This document shows, one piece after another, positions 44,883-56,990 of a stretch of 64,000 nt of DNA. The translations under genes and the position numbers were made by a program. This DNA comes from Aegilops tauschii subsp. strangulata (lineage: Eukaryota; Streptophyta; Magnoliopsida; Poales; Poaceae): contig NC_053039.3 of NCBI RefSeq assembly GCF_002575655.3, positions 241,344,622-241,408,621 of the forward strand, given 5' to 3'. How positions within the stretch are numbered: the stretch's first letter is position 1; every line of letters begins with the position of its first letter. Below the pieces are notes generated by a model. It worked only from the letters and a program-made list of their open reading frames with translations. It made no database searches and had not been told where the DNA came from.

Positions 44883-47800
44883 AAGAAATCTCGTCCCGAG
44901 ATTTAAGAGGTGGAGTAAGGGGTAAAGTTTTTGTTACGAAATTCTAACGGATCTTCTCGGTCTTGGTTCCTCTTCTCGAAGAAATTGGTCCCTTTCATCG
45001 ATGCCTTCATTTCTCTGGCTCAGGTCATCCTGTTGAAGTCGTCATCCTTTCTTCGGGATCTTCATCGTCCTACGAATGCGATAAGAGGGGAAAACTCTGG
45101 AAGAATGCATCTCCACAAGGTTGGGCATCCGATGGTGAACTCAGGGAAGAAGACATGAATTATTTCTCGAGTTGTAATTCAGGGAATTCGTTTAGAGCAA
45201 TATGCGATGGTACAAAAGTTTCAAACTGGAAGGCAATCATTTGATGCCTAATTAGAAGGTGAAAAGGGGGTTAGAGCAACGAAATAAATATTGCGTTTGA
45301 TACTAGAATAGATAATCTCGAGGACTGTGGCTCGTGATTTACATAGAAGTCAGGCGTGAGGAATAACTTTGGAAACAGGGGTGCACAGGAGAGTCAGGTT
45401 TCGATCCTGTGAAAATGTGGGTTATGGGCCCACCATGTGGGTTAAAAGTAGGAAGGGCACTGACATCTTGTACGGTCATGATAGCAAGGCATGTCAGAGG
45501 ATAGCCTGTCAGTTATGTTGGCAACAACGTTGGTACCAAGGGCGAGGGACGAAGAGGACCATTTTCCTGCTCGTTAGGACGAGGCGGACCAATAGGCAAA
45601 GTTCTCGTCCATCGGTGGTTACAGGAATGTCATCAACAATAGTAACATGGTATTGCCGACAGAGTTGTACACCGAGGTTTTTACCTAATAAGGGAATTAC
45701 CTCTGCCCAGACAAGTTAGATTATGAGAAAGGTTAAACAAAATAATGGAAAGGAAAATGTGTTTAAACACAAATATCAGGAGAATATCCATCCCAAGGAC
45801 AAGCAGAGGATGATATCCATGCCAGGATAGTAAGTAGATTACCATTTAGGTAAAGGGGAGAGGAAATTCAAGACATTACCCATACAATAGTGTTTGTATA
45901 AGTGATCAAGAAACATTTAGCATTGTGCCTCCAATGTTCTTAATGATGTTCGGAGTACCACGGTCATGCTTCGGGATAGCATTGACATGGTCACAGGTAA
46001 AGGTCGGACCTTGGGAACACAATGGATCCATCAAGAATTTCTAGAACATCTCATGCAATTTTACGAGGAAAAGATGAGGATGTGGCCGATGGGTTCAACA
46101 GCAATCCATCGACATGTCAAAAAGGATGTATTTACAACATTATCTGAACAAGTTTGTGTTGGGGGAGAGGCAAAAATGTTGTCGATGATAGCACAAATCA
46201 TCAAGGGGAAAGGATGGTATTTCTCATCATGAATTTGATTGATATTTGATGATGATCACGACACATTTGCCGAGAGATTTCATGAAGATGTGATCGATCG
46301 ACGATGACATCAAGTCAAAGGAATGATGAAGCGAAAGGTTACTGGAACCACGGGTACGACACAAACTCGAAATCAAGCTTGTTGTTCAAGGCAAAATGAT
46401 ATGACGAGGAAAATCAACATAAGCTTAGCTCATCATCGAAAATTGTGCTCCGGGAAGAAGGACCAGGTAGCACAGTCAAAATTTAGCACGATAATGATAT
46501 AGCCGATCAGGCTATGAATGACTTGAAGGATTATTAAACTCGTAAGCAACGAAAATTACTTAGAGTTATTGAATCAGAGTGCGGAACCAGTTCACTTATC
46601 GGTGTTCTCGAATGACTAATAACTCAAAACCCGAGGGAAATCTGAAATTGGTGAGAAGAAATACTAGATGAAGACTCACAGGAAGCAACATAATTCTTTG
46701 ATATTCTCGAGATACCAGACGACAATACTCGAAGAAAGATCAAAATAGAGGTTGCGGAGATGTATTGATCTGTAGAAGACAAGTACTTTAACTTGTCCGA
46801 GAAATAGAATCAAAGGAGAACAATCATGGTTGGAAACACGATTGCAAAAGACCAAATCGAAACTACAAGATGAACTTATAATAAGGGGATAGTTATTTTT
46901 ACGAGGAGCTTCAATGATAAGGTATACATCATGTCCATGGGCATGAACACGAAGTTCAAGGTCGACTCCCACTTCTTCAAGGCATAACCTTTCATTCACT
47001 TCTCGCTTTCGAAGAAGTTGTAGGTGTTGAAATTTTATCTGACGAAAAGCCGGTAGAATATAACCCGCATTACTTTCAAGTCTACGCAGATTAGGAAAGG
47101 CATAGGTTCAACCCAATGCGACATCTTAGGAACATATAACTCAAACTTCATGAGTAAATTATACAACCTCAAAAGCAGAGCATGGTTGACAAAGTAGAGG
47201 ATACAATTTACCAACGGCATTATGTTTCCGAGGAAAAGGCTCCCAAGGTTATTGAATATGAAGGACACCGTCGAATAAAATCCAACAAAGGATGCGGTGG
47301 TCCACAAGGGATCTGATGTGAGCAACGGTACTCAACCAGAAGGAGAAAGAATGCAAGGAGATTAGATTATAGGTACAACTAACTAATTCAAAGCTCAAAT
47401 GCAAAGGAACTATGATTTCCAAATCAAGGTATCAGAAGCAAATGCTCTAATTAAGGATGGATAAGTTGAATAGACTTGGGGGTACAATCGACGGCAAATT
47501 GATTGGTCGAGAACCAGCTCCTGTTCAAAATGATGTGAGAGCCAGAAGGATGAATTCTAGGATTTGACTGAGGATTGCGAGCATTCGCAGACATACTAAA
47601 TCATTAAAATCAAAATGACAATGACAAGGGATCTCAACAAAGATTACTAGACATATGGAATTAACCATATTGTAAGAAGGTAAGGAAGATCAAGATCAAA
47701 GCCTACTGAGGATTACGGAAGATCAAATAGTATTTCAAAGACTTTTGTGAAACACATGAACAACTGGGGATGAACGAATCCCCGGTAATTGCGAGGAATT

Positions 47801-48020
47801 ATTTGTACAGTTATTCATGCGGAAAAGGAGCTGCAAGGCAGCAGGCACAATTGATTCTCAGAATATCTGAAAGTATTACAGGGTATCTTGTAATAACAAG
47901 AGCAATTGGAAAGGAATGTATGGGCGGCAACTATATGTAGCTATCCATAGGGATTTATCGGTGGTAGGGAATTGCAATGGGTAAGGTTACAAGGGTCTCG
48001 GGAAAACATCGAGAGTATCT
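44883..48020 (-). pseudogene. 3' interior of the Gypsy fragment, non-coding or decayed
   Basis: About 3.1 kb with no ORF over 116 residues on either strand and no recognisable RT, integrase or chromodomain. The polypurine tract and LTR on its left show it is the downstream interior of a minus-strand element. It seems to end near 48020, where a gene-like GC-rich stretch begins; no 5' LTR or pol is present in the window, so the element is truncated. The breakpoint is an estimate from the change of composition. Confidence 0.5.
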
Positions 48021-48029
48021 TCGAAGTCT

Positions 48030-49128
48030 TCTTTTGGTGCACCATCTTGTCTGGCTTACACAGGAAGCTTCGTCGTCTACAGTCCACCGCTCGCGCTTGA
48101 ACCACACTCGCGCGCCAGTTTCTCGCGGCACCGAGCGAAATTTTTCTACCACCGCGGAAATGTCTATCTCCCCCACCAAAAGCCACATTTCCATTGTTCC
48201 TTGCTTTCCAAGTTCAAGCCTTCACTGCTGCTTACTGGCGGGGCCGCCTCCTCGCCGACGACCCTTCTTCTTGCAGCGCCGCCTCCTCGTCGGCGACCCT
48301 TCTTCTTGCTGCGCGACCTCGTCGATATGGTTAGATAGTCCACACCCCAACCACACCATCATCCTCCTTCCCCGTCCCACATGCCCCGACTGACGACGCG
48401 ACACATTCCGCCAAAATCACTGGCCCCGTCCTCCAGTTAAGCGCCGCCCACAGCCATTTTGCACGTAGTATAACATGGAGCTTAGTAGCATCTCGCAGCA
48501 GAGAAGCAAATCACGGCCGCACGCGCGGACGAGGTCGCTATGGCTACCATGTGTGCCGATCACCAGATCTTGTAGGAGCACCTCGTTTTCGAGGCCACCG
48601 TCGACACTGCCACGCTGTTGTCTACTTTAAAATACATTTTGTGCTATTTTCTCGAGGCCACCGCTAGTGCCTTCTAGTGATTTGTCATCTGTAATGTTAA
48701 TATGCAATCTGATATTCTGAAATGTAATGTTCAGTTAACAGTTTGGTCCAACAATTGCTACATTTCGTAGTACTGTTCTCAAGCATTCTTGGTTTCGTTA
48801 ACAGTCTTATCTTCTAGTATATGTTCTATTCTGCAATGTCGTGCTCAGTTAACTATTTAGGTTCATTTGGTGTGCTGTCCAGTTAACTTTTTGGTTCAAT
48901 TATGCAATTTGATTTTCATTTGTTGTGGGTACAATTTTGTATCGTTATGCATGTGAGAAATAAATCGAATTTGTCTATATTCAATACATATTCTACTGAT
49001 AGTATGGCAACTCTCAGTTAACCTGATCAAGATCTTCCTTATATGTGTGGCAGGGAAACAATGGCAGACACCGCGGTTTACCATCGAGGTTTGCTCATGC
49101 ATGGTCCTTTCGCTAATAGCACATTACT
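48030..49128 (+). other. Unit E: GC-rich gene-like start with CAGTTAAC words
   Basis: GC-rich to about 48600, with a repeated phrase (gccgcctcctcgycggcgaccc at 48243 and 48279, one mismatch), then AT-rich with CAGTTAA words at about 48435, 48734, 48848, 48881 and 49015, all on the plus strand. This is the layout of element D in shorter form, ahead of a B3-like coding segment. Candidate intron/exon limits before 49129 could not be fixed. Confidence 0.4.
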
Positions 49129-49663
49129 GTGCAGTTGCAGGAATCATTCTCATATTTAGGTTTCTTACAATTTGGTCTTGCACATGTAGGTCTTGCTGTC
49201 ATAGGCTTAGACTCACTGTTCGACCCATTTTGCATATGGGGAAATGAGATGCCCATGAATATCAGTCAAGTCAACAAACTCAAAAAGATTGTTAGGATAA
49301 AGAAACTTGCGACGAATAACAACAAGATCTATGTTTGCATAATGAAGAAGACATCAGTCAACTATAGGATGGTACTAACTCTTTTACCTTGTTTTTACCC
49401 CTTGCGCCATTTCAAAATTTATAACAACGATATCTGCATATCTTTGTTTTCAGAGTTTTTCAAAGCATTTCACCGATGACTACCTCTCAAACCACCTGCA
49501 TGGTCAAGAGGCGAGGAAGGTATTCATTCAACACCCACGGTACAATATTGAAGTCTTCCTGAAGAGGACGAAGGCTGGGCGGGCAATTATCCATAGCCAC
49601 TGGCCTAAAGTTGCAAGGACATTCAACATCACTGAAGGCTCAATATTTGCCTTCCGCTTCTGA
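49129..49663 (+). CDS. B3-like DNA-binding domain fragment, two exons
   Basis: Exon 1 is open from 49129 (possible acceptor cacatgtag at 49181-49189) to 49371 and includes SLFDPFCIWGNEMP, then a basic stretch (NKLKKIVRIKKLATNNNK). A GT...AG intron at 49372-49453 (82 bp) keeps the frame. Exon 2 (49454-49663) reads SFSKHFTDDYLSNHL, then ARKVFIQHPRYNIEVFLKR, HSHWPKVARTFNITEGS and IFAFRF before TGA. This order (F-x-K-x-F, strands, W near the middle, EGS then F-x-F) is that of the plant B3 fold, which binds DNA in ARF, REM and related proteins. I infer B3 from pattern alone. It may be a captured gene fragment; upstream exons are not established. Confidence 0.45.
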
Positions 49664-49912
49664 CGCCTCCCAGATGAGATTCATCTGTCTATTTACCGTG
49701 TATGATGTTACTTTTCCAAAGGTTTTCGATGTTGCATGTGAAACTTGGTGTTGTTGTGTAATGGCGTAGCTAGCTATATCCCTCTTTGGTGTAACTGAGT
49801 GCTGAAGCTATCTGATTTAATCGATTATGAAATCCCGGTTGTCGTTATACGAATATGAAATATCCGGTCTGTTTTATTTGGATTATAAATAATAGGCTAA
49901 TTACCCTGCTTA

Positions 49913-50331
49913 TTGGGGTTTTCTATTGTAGACGGTTACTCAGACAACACCGTGGGCGATGAACTCAAACAACCCACACAGTTTCTAGAAAGTAGGCATG
50001 TTGGATCAAATAACAATCACACACGGCTTCCAGCAGACAACTGTTTGCATTAGGCCACCTTGCACAAATGTTTCCACACAAAAAACTGTGTGTGATATAC
50101 ATACGAACGGCGAGATTCACTGTGTGGGATGTACATACGAACGACGATGATTGGGCTTCGATGCCTCGCCCGACCGCACACGAGCTCATTTTGCGCCCGC
50201 CTGTGTGCCCGGAGGGCCTATCCCCGACGATTTCTGGGTCGTGTGGGAAGGACCCCCCTATCGCACACACTCACTTGGCGATGGTTCAAAACGTCGTCGC
50301 GGAAAGGGGTTAAAAACTGTTTGTATAGCAC
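49913..50331. mobile_element. MITE-like repeat, possibly Harbinger-type
   Basis: The left edge ttctattgtagacggttact and the reverse-complemented right edge gtgctatacaaacagttttt are weakly inverted. The interior has a tandem phrase: tacatacgaacggcgagatt followed about 33 bases later by tacatacgaacgacgatgat. No ORF of interest. The superfamily is a guess; ends are approximate. Confidence 0.4.
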
Positions 50332-50428
50332 GTCTATGTACCAGTGCACTCTTTCAATTATTCAACACTTACATTTGGCAAGTCTTGTGTATTTCATCAT
50401 TGATATGCTTAACAAATAGATTCCTCAA

Positions 50429-51055
50429 TTGTGCAAATTGCTTCAATCTGTACAACTCTGGAACCTAAGTCGAGAACACTTGATGAAATTCTTCAAGATG
50501 ATAAGGGTTAATTTCCTCAACTGGTTTATTTTGAAAATCTCTGAGAACGCATGTGACTCTTCCCTATTCCCTCGCAACTATACTCTGTTCACAGGTATAA
50601 TGTCTGCCAACGAATCTCTAGGTTCTCATCAACTTAATTCATTTGCAGCACAACTTGAGGAAAAATTTCAAACTTCATCAGAGCCCTCACAAGTTCAAAA
50701 ACCTCAGTTGAAGAAAATGGCTGATGGAAAGAGGCCACAGAAAGGTGGCAAGAGAAAGGAAGAACAGACAACATTTCAGATCCCTGATGACTTAGGGTAC
50801 AACACCCATGATGAAAATGATCATGGCAAGGAAACAAAAGAGCAGCGCAAAACTCGCATGCAGAAAATCAAGAGATACTTGACATATCAGTGGAGGGCTT
50901 ACAGATATGTGACTCCAAAATATATGAAGGATTTCGCTATGAAGCCTTCGTGTAAGAGACCACCTCTTGCTGAAGGTCAAGAGGCTGATCCCACAAGTGT
51001 TAGAAGGGTGAAGAATTCCCCAAGGAATATGAAAGGCATCAGGCCAAGTTGCTAA
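50429..51055 (+). CDS. Lysine-rich protein fragment, first half of a split frame
   Basis: Open for 208 codons, but the likely start is the ATG at 50600 (MSANESLGSHQLNSFAAQ), just after an AG acceptor-like cacag. The product is hydrophilic: KKMADGKRPQKGGKRKEEQ, an acidic patch, then KEQRKTRMQKIKRYLTYQWR and AYRYVTPKYMKDF. It ends at TAA 51053, but sense continues in another frame (KQAKKAIEEFNRA) up to the Gypsy insertion at 51103 and beyond it at 60432. I do not recognise the family. Possibilities are a transposon-encoded accessory protein or a captured host gene. Confidence 0.4.
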   Translation: MCKLLQSVQLWNLSREHLMKFFKMIRVNFLNWFILKISENACDSSLFPRNYTLFTGIMSANESLGSHQLNSFAAQLEEKFQTSSEPSQVQKPQLKKMADGKRPQKGGKRKEEQTTFQIPDDLGYNTHDENDHGKETKEQRKTRMQKIKRYLTYQWRAYRYVTPKYMKDFAMKPSCKRPPLAEGQEADPTSVRRVKNSPRNMKGIRPSC

Positions 51056-51102
51056 ACAAGCTAAAAAGGCCATTGAAGAATTCAACCGTGCCTGAAAGGC
51101 TT

Positions 51103-52483
51103 TGGCAAGTATCCATCGTATCTACTTTTCCAAACTCTTTTGCCCTTGTTTGGAACTCTAATTTTCATGATTTGAATGGAACTAACCCGGACTGACGCTG
51201 TTTTCAGCAGAATTGCCATGGTGTTATTTTTGTGCAGAAATAAAAGTTCTCGGAATGACCTGAAACTTCATGGAGAATACTTTTGGAATAAATAAAAAAT
51301 ATTGACGAAATAATCAACCAAGGGGACCGACACCCTGTCAACAAGGGTGGGGGCGCGGCCCCCTGTCTTGTGGGTCCCAAGAAGCTCCACCGACCTCAAT
51401 TCCAACTCCATATTCACGTTTGGGTAGAAAAAAATCAGGGAGAAGGAGTCATCATGTTTTACGATATGGAGCCGCCGCCACCTCCTGTTCTTCCTTGGGA
51501 GGGCAGATCATGAGTCCTTTTTGGGCTCCGGAGAGGGGGAATCGTCGCCATCGTCATCATCAACCATCCTCCATCACCAATTTCATGATGCTCACCACCA
51601 TGCGTGAGTAATCCCATCGTAGGCTTGCTGGACGGTGATAGGTTGGATGAGATTTACCATCTAATGGAGTTAGTTTTATTAGGGTTTGATCCCTAGTACC
51701 CACTATGTTCTAAGATTGATGTTGCTATGACTTTGCTATGCTTAATGCTTGTCACTAGGGCCCGAGTGCCATGATGTCAGATATGAACCTATTATGTTTT
51801 CATGAATATAATTGTGTTCTTGATCCTATCTTGCAAGTAATAGTCACCTACTACGTGTATGATCCAGCAACCCCAGAGTGACAATAGTCGGGACACTTCC
51901 CGGTGATGACCGTAGTTTGAGGAATTCATGTATTCACTAAGTGCTAATGCTTTGGTCCGGTACTCTATTAAAAGGAGGCCTTAATATCCCTTAGTTTCCA
52001 TTAGGACCCCACTACAACGGGAGGGTAGGACAAAAGATGTCATGCAAGTTATTTTCCATAAGCACGTATGACTATATTCAGAATACATGCCTACATTATA
52101 TTGATGAATTGGAGCTAGTTCTATGTCACCCTATGTTATAACTGTTGCATGATGAATGCCATCCGACATAATTATCCATCATTGATCCATTGCCTACAAG
52201 CTCGTTTCATATTGATCTTTGCTAAGTTACTTTTCCATTGCCACTGTTACGATTGCTACAAAACTGCTACTGTTACTTTTGCCACCGTTACCGTTACTTC
52301 CATACTACTTTGCTGCTAAATACTTTGCTGCAAATATTAAGTCTTTTAGGTGTGGTTGAATTGACAACTCAGCTGCTAATACTTGGGAATATTCTTTGGC
52401 TCCCCTTGTGTCGAATCAATAAATTTGGGTTGAATACTCTACCCTCGAAAACTGTTGCGATCCCCTATACTTGTGGGTTATTA
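51103..52483 (+). repeat. 5' LTR of the Sabrina-like element
   Basis: About 1.38 kb. Its first bases, TGGCAAGTATCC, differ at four positions from TGATACGTCTCC of the partner LTR, and its end is ttatta where the partner has ttatca. The rest aligns with the partner LTR, which lacks a short piece near 52320. Internal phrases include ggggagtgg-free GC-rich blocks and a poly(C/G) core near 51340. An LTR promoter is expected but no clear TATA was placed. Confidence 0.9.
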
Positions 52484-52494
52484 AGACCTTTTTC

Positions 52495-52512
52495 TGGCGC
52501 CATTGCCAGGGA
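52495..52512 (+). other. Primer binding site of the Sabrina-like element
   Basis: TGGCGCCATTGCCAGGGA, twelve bases after the LTR. It resembles the TGGCGCCGTTGCCGGGG site of Athila-group Gypsy elements (tRNA-Asp type by recollection), with C-to-T-like changes from cytosine decay. Confidence 0.7.
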
Positions 52513-52552
52513 GCATAGCTCTATTCTCTGAGTCACTTGGGATTTATATCTG

Positions 52553-54871
52553 TTGATCATTATGAGGAATTTGAAAGATCAAAGAACCAATATTTTTCCC
52601 TCAACTACGAGGGGAGGTAAGGAACTGCCATCTAGCTCTGCACTTGATTCACCTTTTGTTTTATGTAAGCTTGCGACACCTACACCTGCTATTGATTCTA
52701 ATATGTTGCATGTTATAGATGATGCCACTTCTGCTATGCATGATGCTTATGATGATATCACTTCTTTGCTTGATAATACTGTGCCACTAGGTGAATTTCT
52801 TGATGAACAACTTTCTAGGGTTAGAGAGAATGAAATTACTGAAACTGATGATAATATTGAAACTGAAGATTATGATTCTCCCCCTAGATATGAATTGCCT
52901 ATTGTACCCGAGGGTTATATTATGGATGAAGAAACTGCTAGAGAGTTCTTTGCTTGCAATGATAGAGATTATCTTAAGAAACTATTAGCTAAGCTGAAAG
53001 AAAAGTCTTTGAATGCTAGAGTGTAATACAATCCTAAGTTTACAGATAAGGATTATGAATTCTCTATCGATCCTGAGTTAATTACATTGGTTGAATCTGA
53101 TCCTTCCTATGGTTATGAATCTGAAACTGTTGTGGCACATATTACTAAATTGAATGATATAGCCACCCTATTTGCTCATGAGGAAAAATTTCACTATTAC
53201 TATATTGTTAAGTTGTTTCCTTTCTCATCGAAGGGTGATGCTAAGTTATGGTTTAATTCTCTTGCTCCTGGTTGTGTGCATAGTCCCCAGGATATGATTT
53301 ACTACTTCTCTGAAAAATATTTCCCCGCTCATAAGAAACAAGCTGCTTTAAAGGAAATATTTAAATTTGTGCAATTTGAAGAAGAGAGTCTCCCACAAGC
53401 TTGGGGGAGGCTTCTCCAATTACTTAATGCTTTGCCTGATCATCCTCTCAAGAAAAATGAAATACTTGATATCTTTTATAATGGACTAACCGATGCTTCG
53501 AGAGACCTCCTAGATAGTTGTGCTGGTTGTGTTTTTAGGGAAAGAACTGTTGAGCAAGCTGAATTGCTATTGGATAATATATTGAGTAATGATAATGATT
53601 GGACACTTCCTGAACTAACTCCTGAGCCAACTCCGAAGAAAAGGGGTATTCTATTTCTCAGTCCTGAAGATATGCAAGAGGCAAAGAAATCTATGAAAGA
53701 AAAATGTATTAAAACTGAAGATGTTAAGAATTTACCGCCTATTGAAGAAATACATGGTCTTGATAACCCGACACAGGTAGGAGAAGTAAAATCTCTCTAT
53801 AGGTTTGTTGAAGGTGATATTCCTCATAATAAGTCTGCTAGTCAATGCTTGGATGAGTTCGATAATTTTATTGTTAAACAAGACAAGTTCAATGCTTATG
53901 TTAGTAGACAATTGAAACGTAATGCTTACATCCTTGGCCACTTGGGTGATTATATGAGTAGAACTGTTAATGATCTTAAGCTTATTAGTAAACATGCTTC
54001 CATGGTTACAACTCAAGTAGAACAAGTACTTAAGGCACATGATGATTTTCTCAATGAGTTGAATAGTAAGAATAATGATAATGCTGTTAGGGTTATGTCT
54101 AGAGGTGGTAAAATGACCCAGGAACCTTTGTATCCTGAGGGCCATCCTAAGAGAGTTGGGCAAGATTCTCAGAGAATTAATACTGATGCACCTAGTCCTA
54201 GTAATAAAATGAAAAAGAAAACTGATAGGAGTTTGCATACTTCTAGTGAACCTGTTGTAGACACACCTGAGAATCCCAATGATATTTCTATTTCTGATGC
54301 TGAAACACAATCTGGTAATGAACATGAACCTAGTGATAATGTTAATAATAATGTTCATCTTGATGCTCAACCTAGTAATGATAATGATGTAGAGATTGAA
54401 CCTGGTGTTGATCTTGATAACCCACAATCTAAGAATCAACGTTATGATAAGAGAGACTTCGTTGCTAGGAAACATGGTAGAGAAAGAGAACCATGGGTTT
54501 AGAAACCCGTGCCCTTTCCTCCTAAACCATCCAAGAAAAAGGATGATGAGGATTTTGAGCGCTTTGCTGAAATGATTAGACCTATCTTTTTGCGTATGCG
54601 TTTGGCTGATATGCTTAAAATGTCTCATTATGCTAAGTATATGAAAGATATTGTTACAAATAAAAGGAAGATATCGGAAGCTGAAATTTCCACCATGCTT
54701 GGTAATTATACTCTTAAGGGTGGAATACCAAAGAAACTTGGAGATCCAGGGGTACCAACTATACCATGCTCCATTAAAAGAAACTATGTTAAAACTGCTT
54801 TATGTGATCTTGGAGCCGGTGTTAGTGTTATGCCTTTCTCTTTATATCGTAGACTTGAATTGAATAAGTGA
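52553..54871 (+). pseudogene. Gypsy gag-protease with two in-frame stops
   Basis: One frame runs from ATG 52553 to 54871, broken by TAA at 53024-53026 and TAG at 54500-54502 (the latter probably a former CAG). After the first stop lies the retrotransposon gag domain: HITKLNDIATLF, LFPFSSKGDAKLWFNSL, YYFSEKYFPAHKK, SLPQAWGRLLQLL. A long acidic, asparagine-rich linker follows (about 53800-54490). After the second stop comes KMSHYAKYMKDIVTNKRK, then the protease loop ALCDLGAGVSVMPFSLYRRL, whose D-L-G-A is the aspartic protease signature. The frame is lost at 54869. A 298-residue frame on the other strand (53732-54628) is a shadow of this gene. Confidence 0.9.
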
Positions 54872-55142
54872 ACACCTACTGTCGATCATCCTTGGTTGAC
54901 CCTTTTTGAATACTGTAGGGGCTGTTATTAATTGCAACAAAGGGAATGTCACTTTTCATGTTAATGGTAATGAGCATACGGTACACTTTCCGAAGAAACA
55001 ACCTCAAGTTCATAGTATCAATTCTATTGGAAAAATTTCAACTATTATTATTGGAGGTTTTGAATTCCCTCTTCCTACTGTCAAAAAGAAATATGATATT
55101 CTTATTGTTGGGGACATGCATATCCCCGTTGAGGTAACCTAG
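54872..55142 (+). pseudogene. Protease C-terminal remnant after an internal deletion
   Basis: In a different frame (from about 54906) the sequence reads AVINCNKGNVTFHVNGNEHT, FPKKQPQVHSINSIGK, and FEFPLPTVKKKYDILIVGD before TAG at 55140. In related elements this follows the D-L-G-A loop after roughly 60 residues; here most of that spacer is missing, so a deletion lies near 54890-54915. RT should follow and does not. Confidence 0.75.
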
Positions 55143-55929
55143 TGTTATTCAAAGTTGTCCAGTTTCATGTCATTCGGAAGAAGTTTGTTAATAAGACTTG
55201 ATCAACCTTGTTAATGGATTCCTTTTGATGAGCATGAGATGGATGAAATTAGAAAGCACAACTTTCTGTACCTAATTTTTACTTTCCGTTATTTAGAATG
55301 AATAAAGCAAAAATAGTATTTTCTGTCTAGTTTCTGAATTATCCATGCAATAAAAAATGTCCCGAAAATAAAAGTTCTCCAAATGCCCTGAAAATTTAGT
55401 ATGATTTTTTATAGAACATTTGAGAATTTCTGGCACTGAACACACACTAGGGGACTTCAGCAGTGGGCCACAAGGGTGGAGGGCGCGCTCTACCCCCTTG
55501 GGCGCGCCCCCTTGTCTTGTGGGTCGCACGTGGGTCCCCTCCACTTATTCCAGCACCCATCCACTTCGTTTTCCTCCTAAAAAATCATCCCATAGCTCAA
55601 ACCCGTGTTCTTGCTCATCTTGCTACCATTTTCGATCTCCTTGTGCAAAGCTCCATTTGCAAAATTGTTTTGGGGGATTGTTCTTCGGTATGTGACTCCT
55701 CCAATGGTCCAATTAGTTTTTGTTCTAGTGCTTTATTTATTGCAAATTTTTGCTGCTGTGGTGACCTTGTTCTTGAACTTGCATGTCAAATTTATATGGT
55801 CCAAAGTAGTTTTGATGCATGATATAGCTTCTAGACACTTGTAGGAGTAGTTGCTATCAATTTTGTTGAGTTCGGTTCACTTCTATTTTGAGTCACTAAA
55901 AATTTCAGAAATTTTTCAGAGGAAGAAAA
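55143..55929 (+). other. Interior of the Sabrina-like element without RT/integrase
   Basis: No RT, RNase H or integrase motif on either strand. A GC-rich block at 55460-55560 (ccacaagggtggagg, gcgcgcccccttgtcttgtg) resembles the GC-rich part of this group's LTRs (compare 59283-59340), so an LTR-like segment may have been captured. It could serve as a leader for the ORF that follows. Confidence 0.5.
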
Positions 55930-56955
55930 ATGTCTAGGAAAATGTACCAAGGTGGTTCTTCGAGGAAGCAAGCACCAAGGCTTGCGATATGTGAGCCGGA
56001 CCTTGAACCACCAAGGGAAGCTCAAGTGCGGCCCTGTGAATGGTCGTCGGATGAATTCATGGTTCATGAAGGTTTCAAGGATGAGTTTGATGCATACGTA
56101 CAAAATGCTGGCCTTGAGGACTTCGTGTCAGGAAAGTGCCGACAATACTATTACCTCACCAATTCCTTTGTGCAGAGGTTTGAATTTTCATATAAGAGCA
56201 ATACCCATACTGTCTTATTTGATCTTTATAATGAATCATATACCATGGACCTTGAGGATTTTAATACTGCTTGCAAAATCCCACAGTGGGGCCTTCTTAG
56301 TGAGCCTCACAAATCAGAATACAATGATTTCCTTGCTAGCATCACTGTGGGAGAAACTAGAAATATCACACAAGCTACCATAGGGAGAATTCACTTTTCT
56401 ACCATACATTATTTTGCTCTCTTTATAGGTAGATGCATTAATGGTAACCATGAGAATTGCCACCTTTGTGTTCCAGATCTTAGTGTCCTCAAGTGTGCGG
56501 TGTTAGGTGATAAGCGTTATAACTTGGGGGCTATTATTGCAAGGAGGTTATATATTAATGCTAAAGATGGAGATTTATTTGGGGGGATTTATGCAACTCG
56601 TTTAGCTAATTATCTTGGTGTACCCATAAGAGGGAATGACATTGAGTTGCCACCTTCTTTTCTAGATTATAATGCTATGGTACGCTACCAGTTTCTTGAG
56701 AGGAACGAACAGTCCCTCCAGTACCGACTAATCCTTGACAGACGGCATGCTGTCCATATTATCCTTCCTGCTCCTGCCTTCTTTAACTTTCAGGTAAATG
56801 GGAGATATTTTATAACTAGAGAGGAGGCGAATGGGTATGAGAGAGTAGCGGAGGCCGCTCGCCTCCAAGAAGCAGCTCGCCAAGCGGTAGCTGCCGCAGC
56901 ACAGTACAACCCCAACTACGATTTCGGATACAATCCGGGCCAGTCGTGGCCCTAG
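55930..56955 (+). CDS. 341-aa intact ORF of the Sabrina-like element, Athila ORF1-like by position
   Basis: ATG at 55930 in the context aaaaATGTCT; ends at TAG 56953. The N-terminus is basic (MSRKMYQGGSSRKQAPRL), followed by an acidic region and a folded-looking middle: GKCRQYYYLTNSFVQRFEF, TVLFDLYNESYTMDLEDFN, FSTIHYFALFIGRCINGN, NCHLCVPDLSVLKCAVLGD, YNLGAIIARRLY. The C-terminus is alanine-rich (AARLQEAARQAVAAAAQ). The middle resembles the non-pol ORF of Athila-type Gypsy elements, whose role is unknown; I infer this from pattern only. It is the only sizeable undamaged ORF in an element whose gag is broken and pol deleted. A PPT-like tract begins 22 bases after the stop. Confidence 0.75.
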   Translation: MSRKMYQGGSSRKQAPRLAICEPDLEPPREAQVRPCEWSSDEFMVHEGFKDEFDAYVQNAGLEDFVSGKCRQYYYLTNSFVQRFEFSYKSNTHTVLFDLYNESYTMDLEDFNTACKIPQWGLLSEPHKSEYNDFLASITVGETRNITQATIGRIHFSTIHYFALFIGRCINGNHENCHLCVPDLSVLKCAVLGDKRYNLGAIIARRLYINAKDGDLFGGIYATRLANYLGVPIRGNDIELPPSFLDYNAMVRYQFLERNEQSLQYRLILDRRHAVHIILPAPAFFNFQVNGRYFITREEANGYERVAEAARLQEAARQAVAAAAQYNPNYDFGYNPGQSWP

Positions 56956-56976
56956 ACCAACTTAGGCCAAAAGCCT

Positions 56977-56990
56977 AAGCTTGGGGGAGT
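56977..56990 (+). other. Internal polypurine-tract copy
   Basis: AAGCTTGGGGGAGT, identical over 14 bases to the tract that abuts the 3' LTR (59029-59042). Confidence 0.7.

Noticed and set aside
53732..54628. 298-aa minus-strand ORF
   Set aside because: Shadow of the Gypsy gag linker on the opposite strand; isoleucine-rich composition reflects the asparagine/aspartate-rich sense strand.
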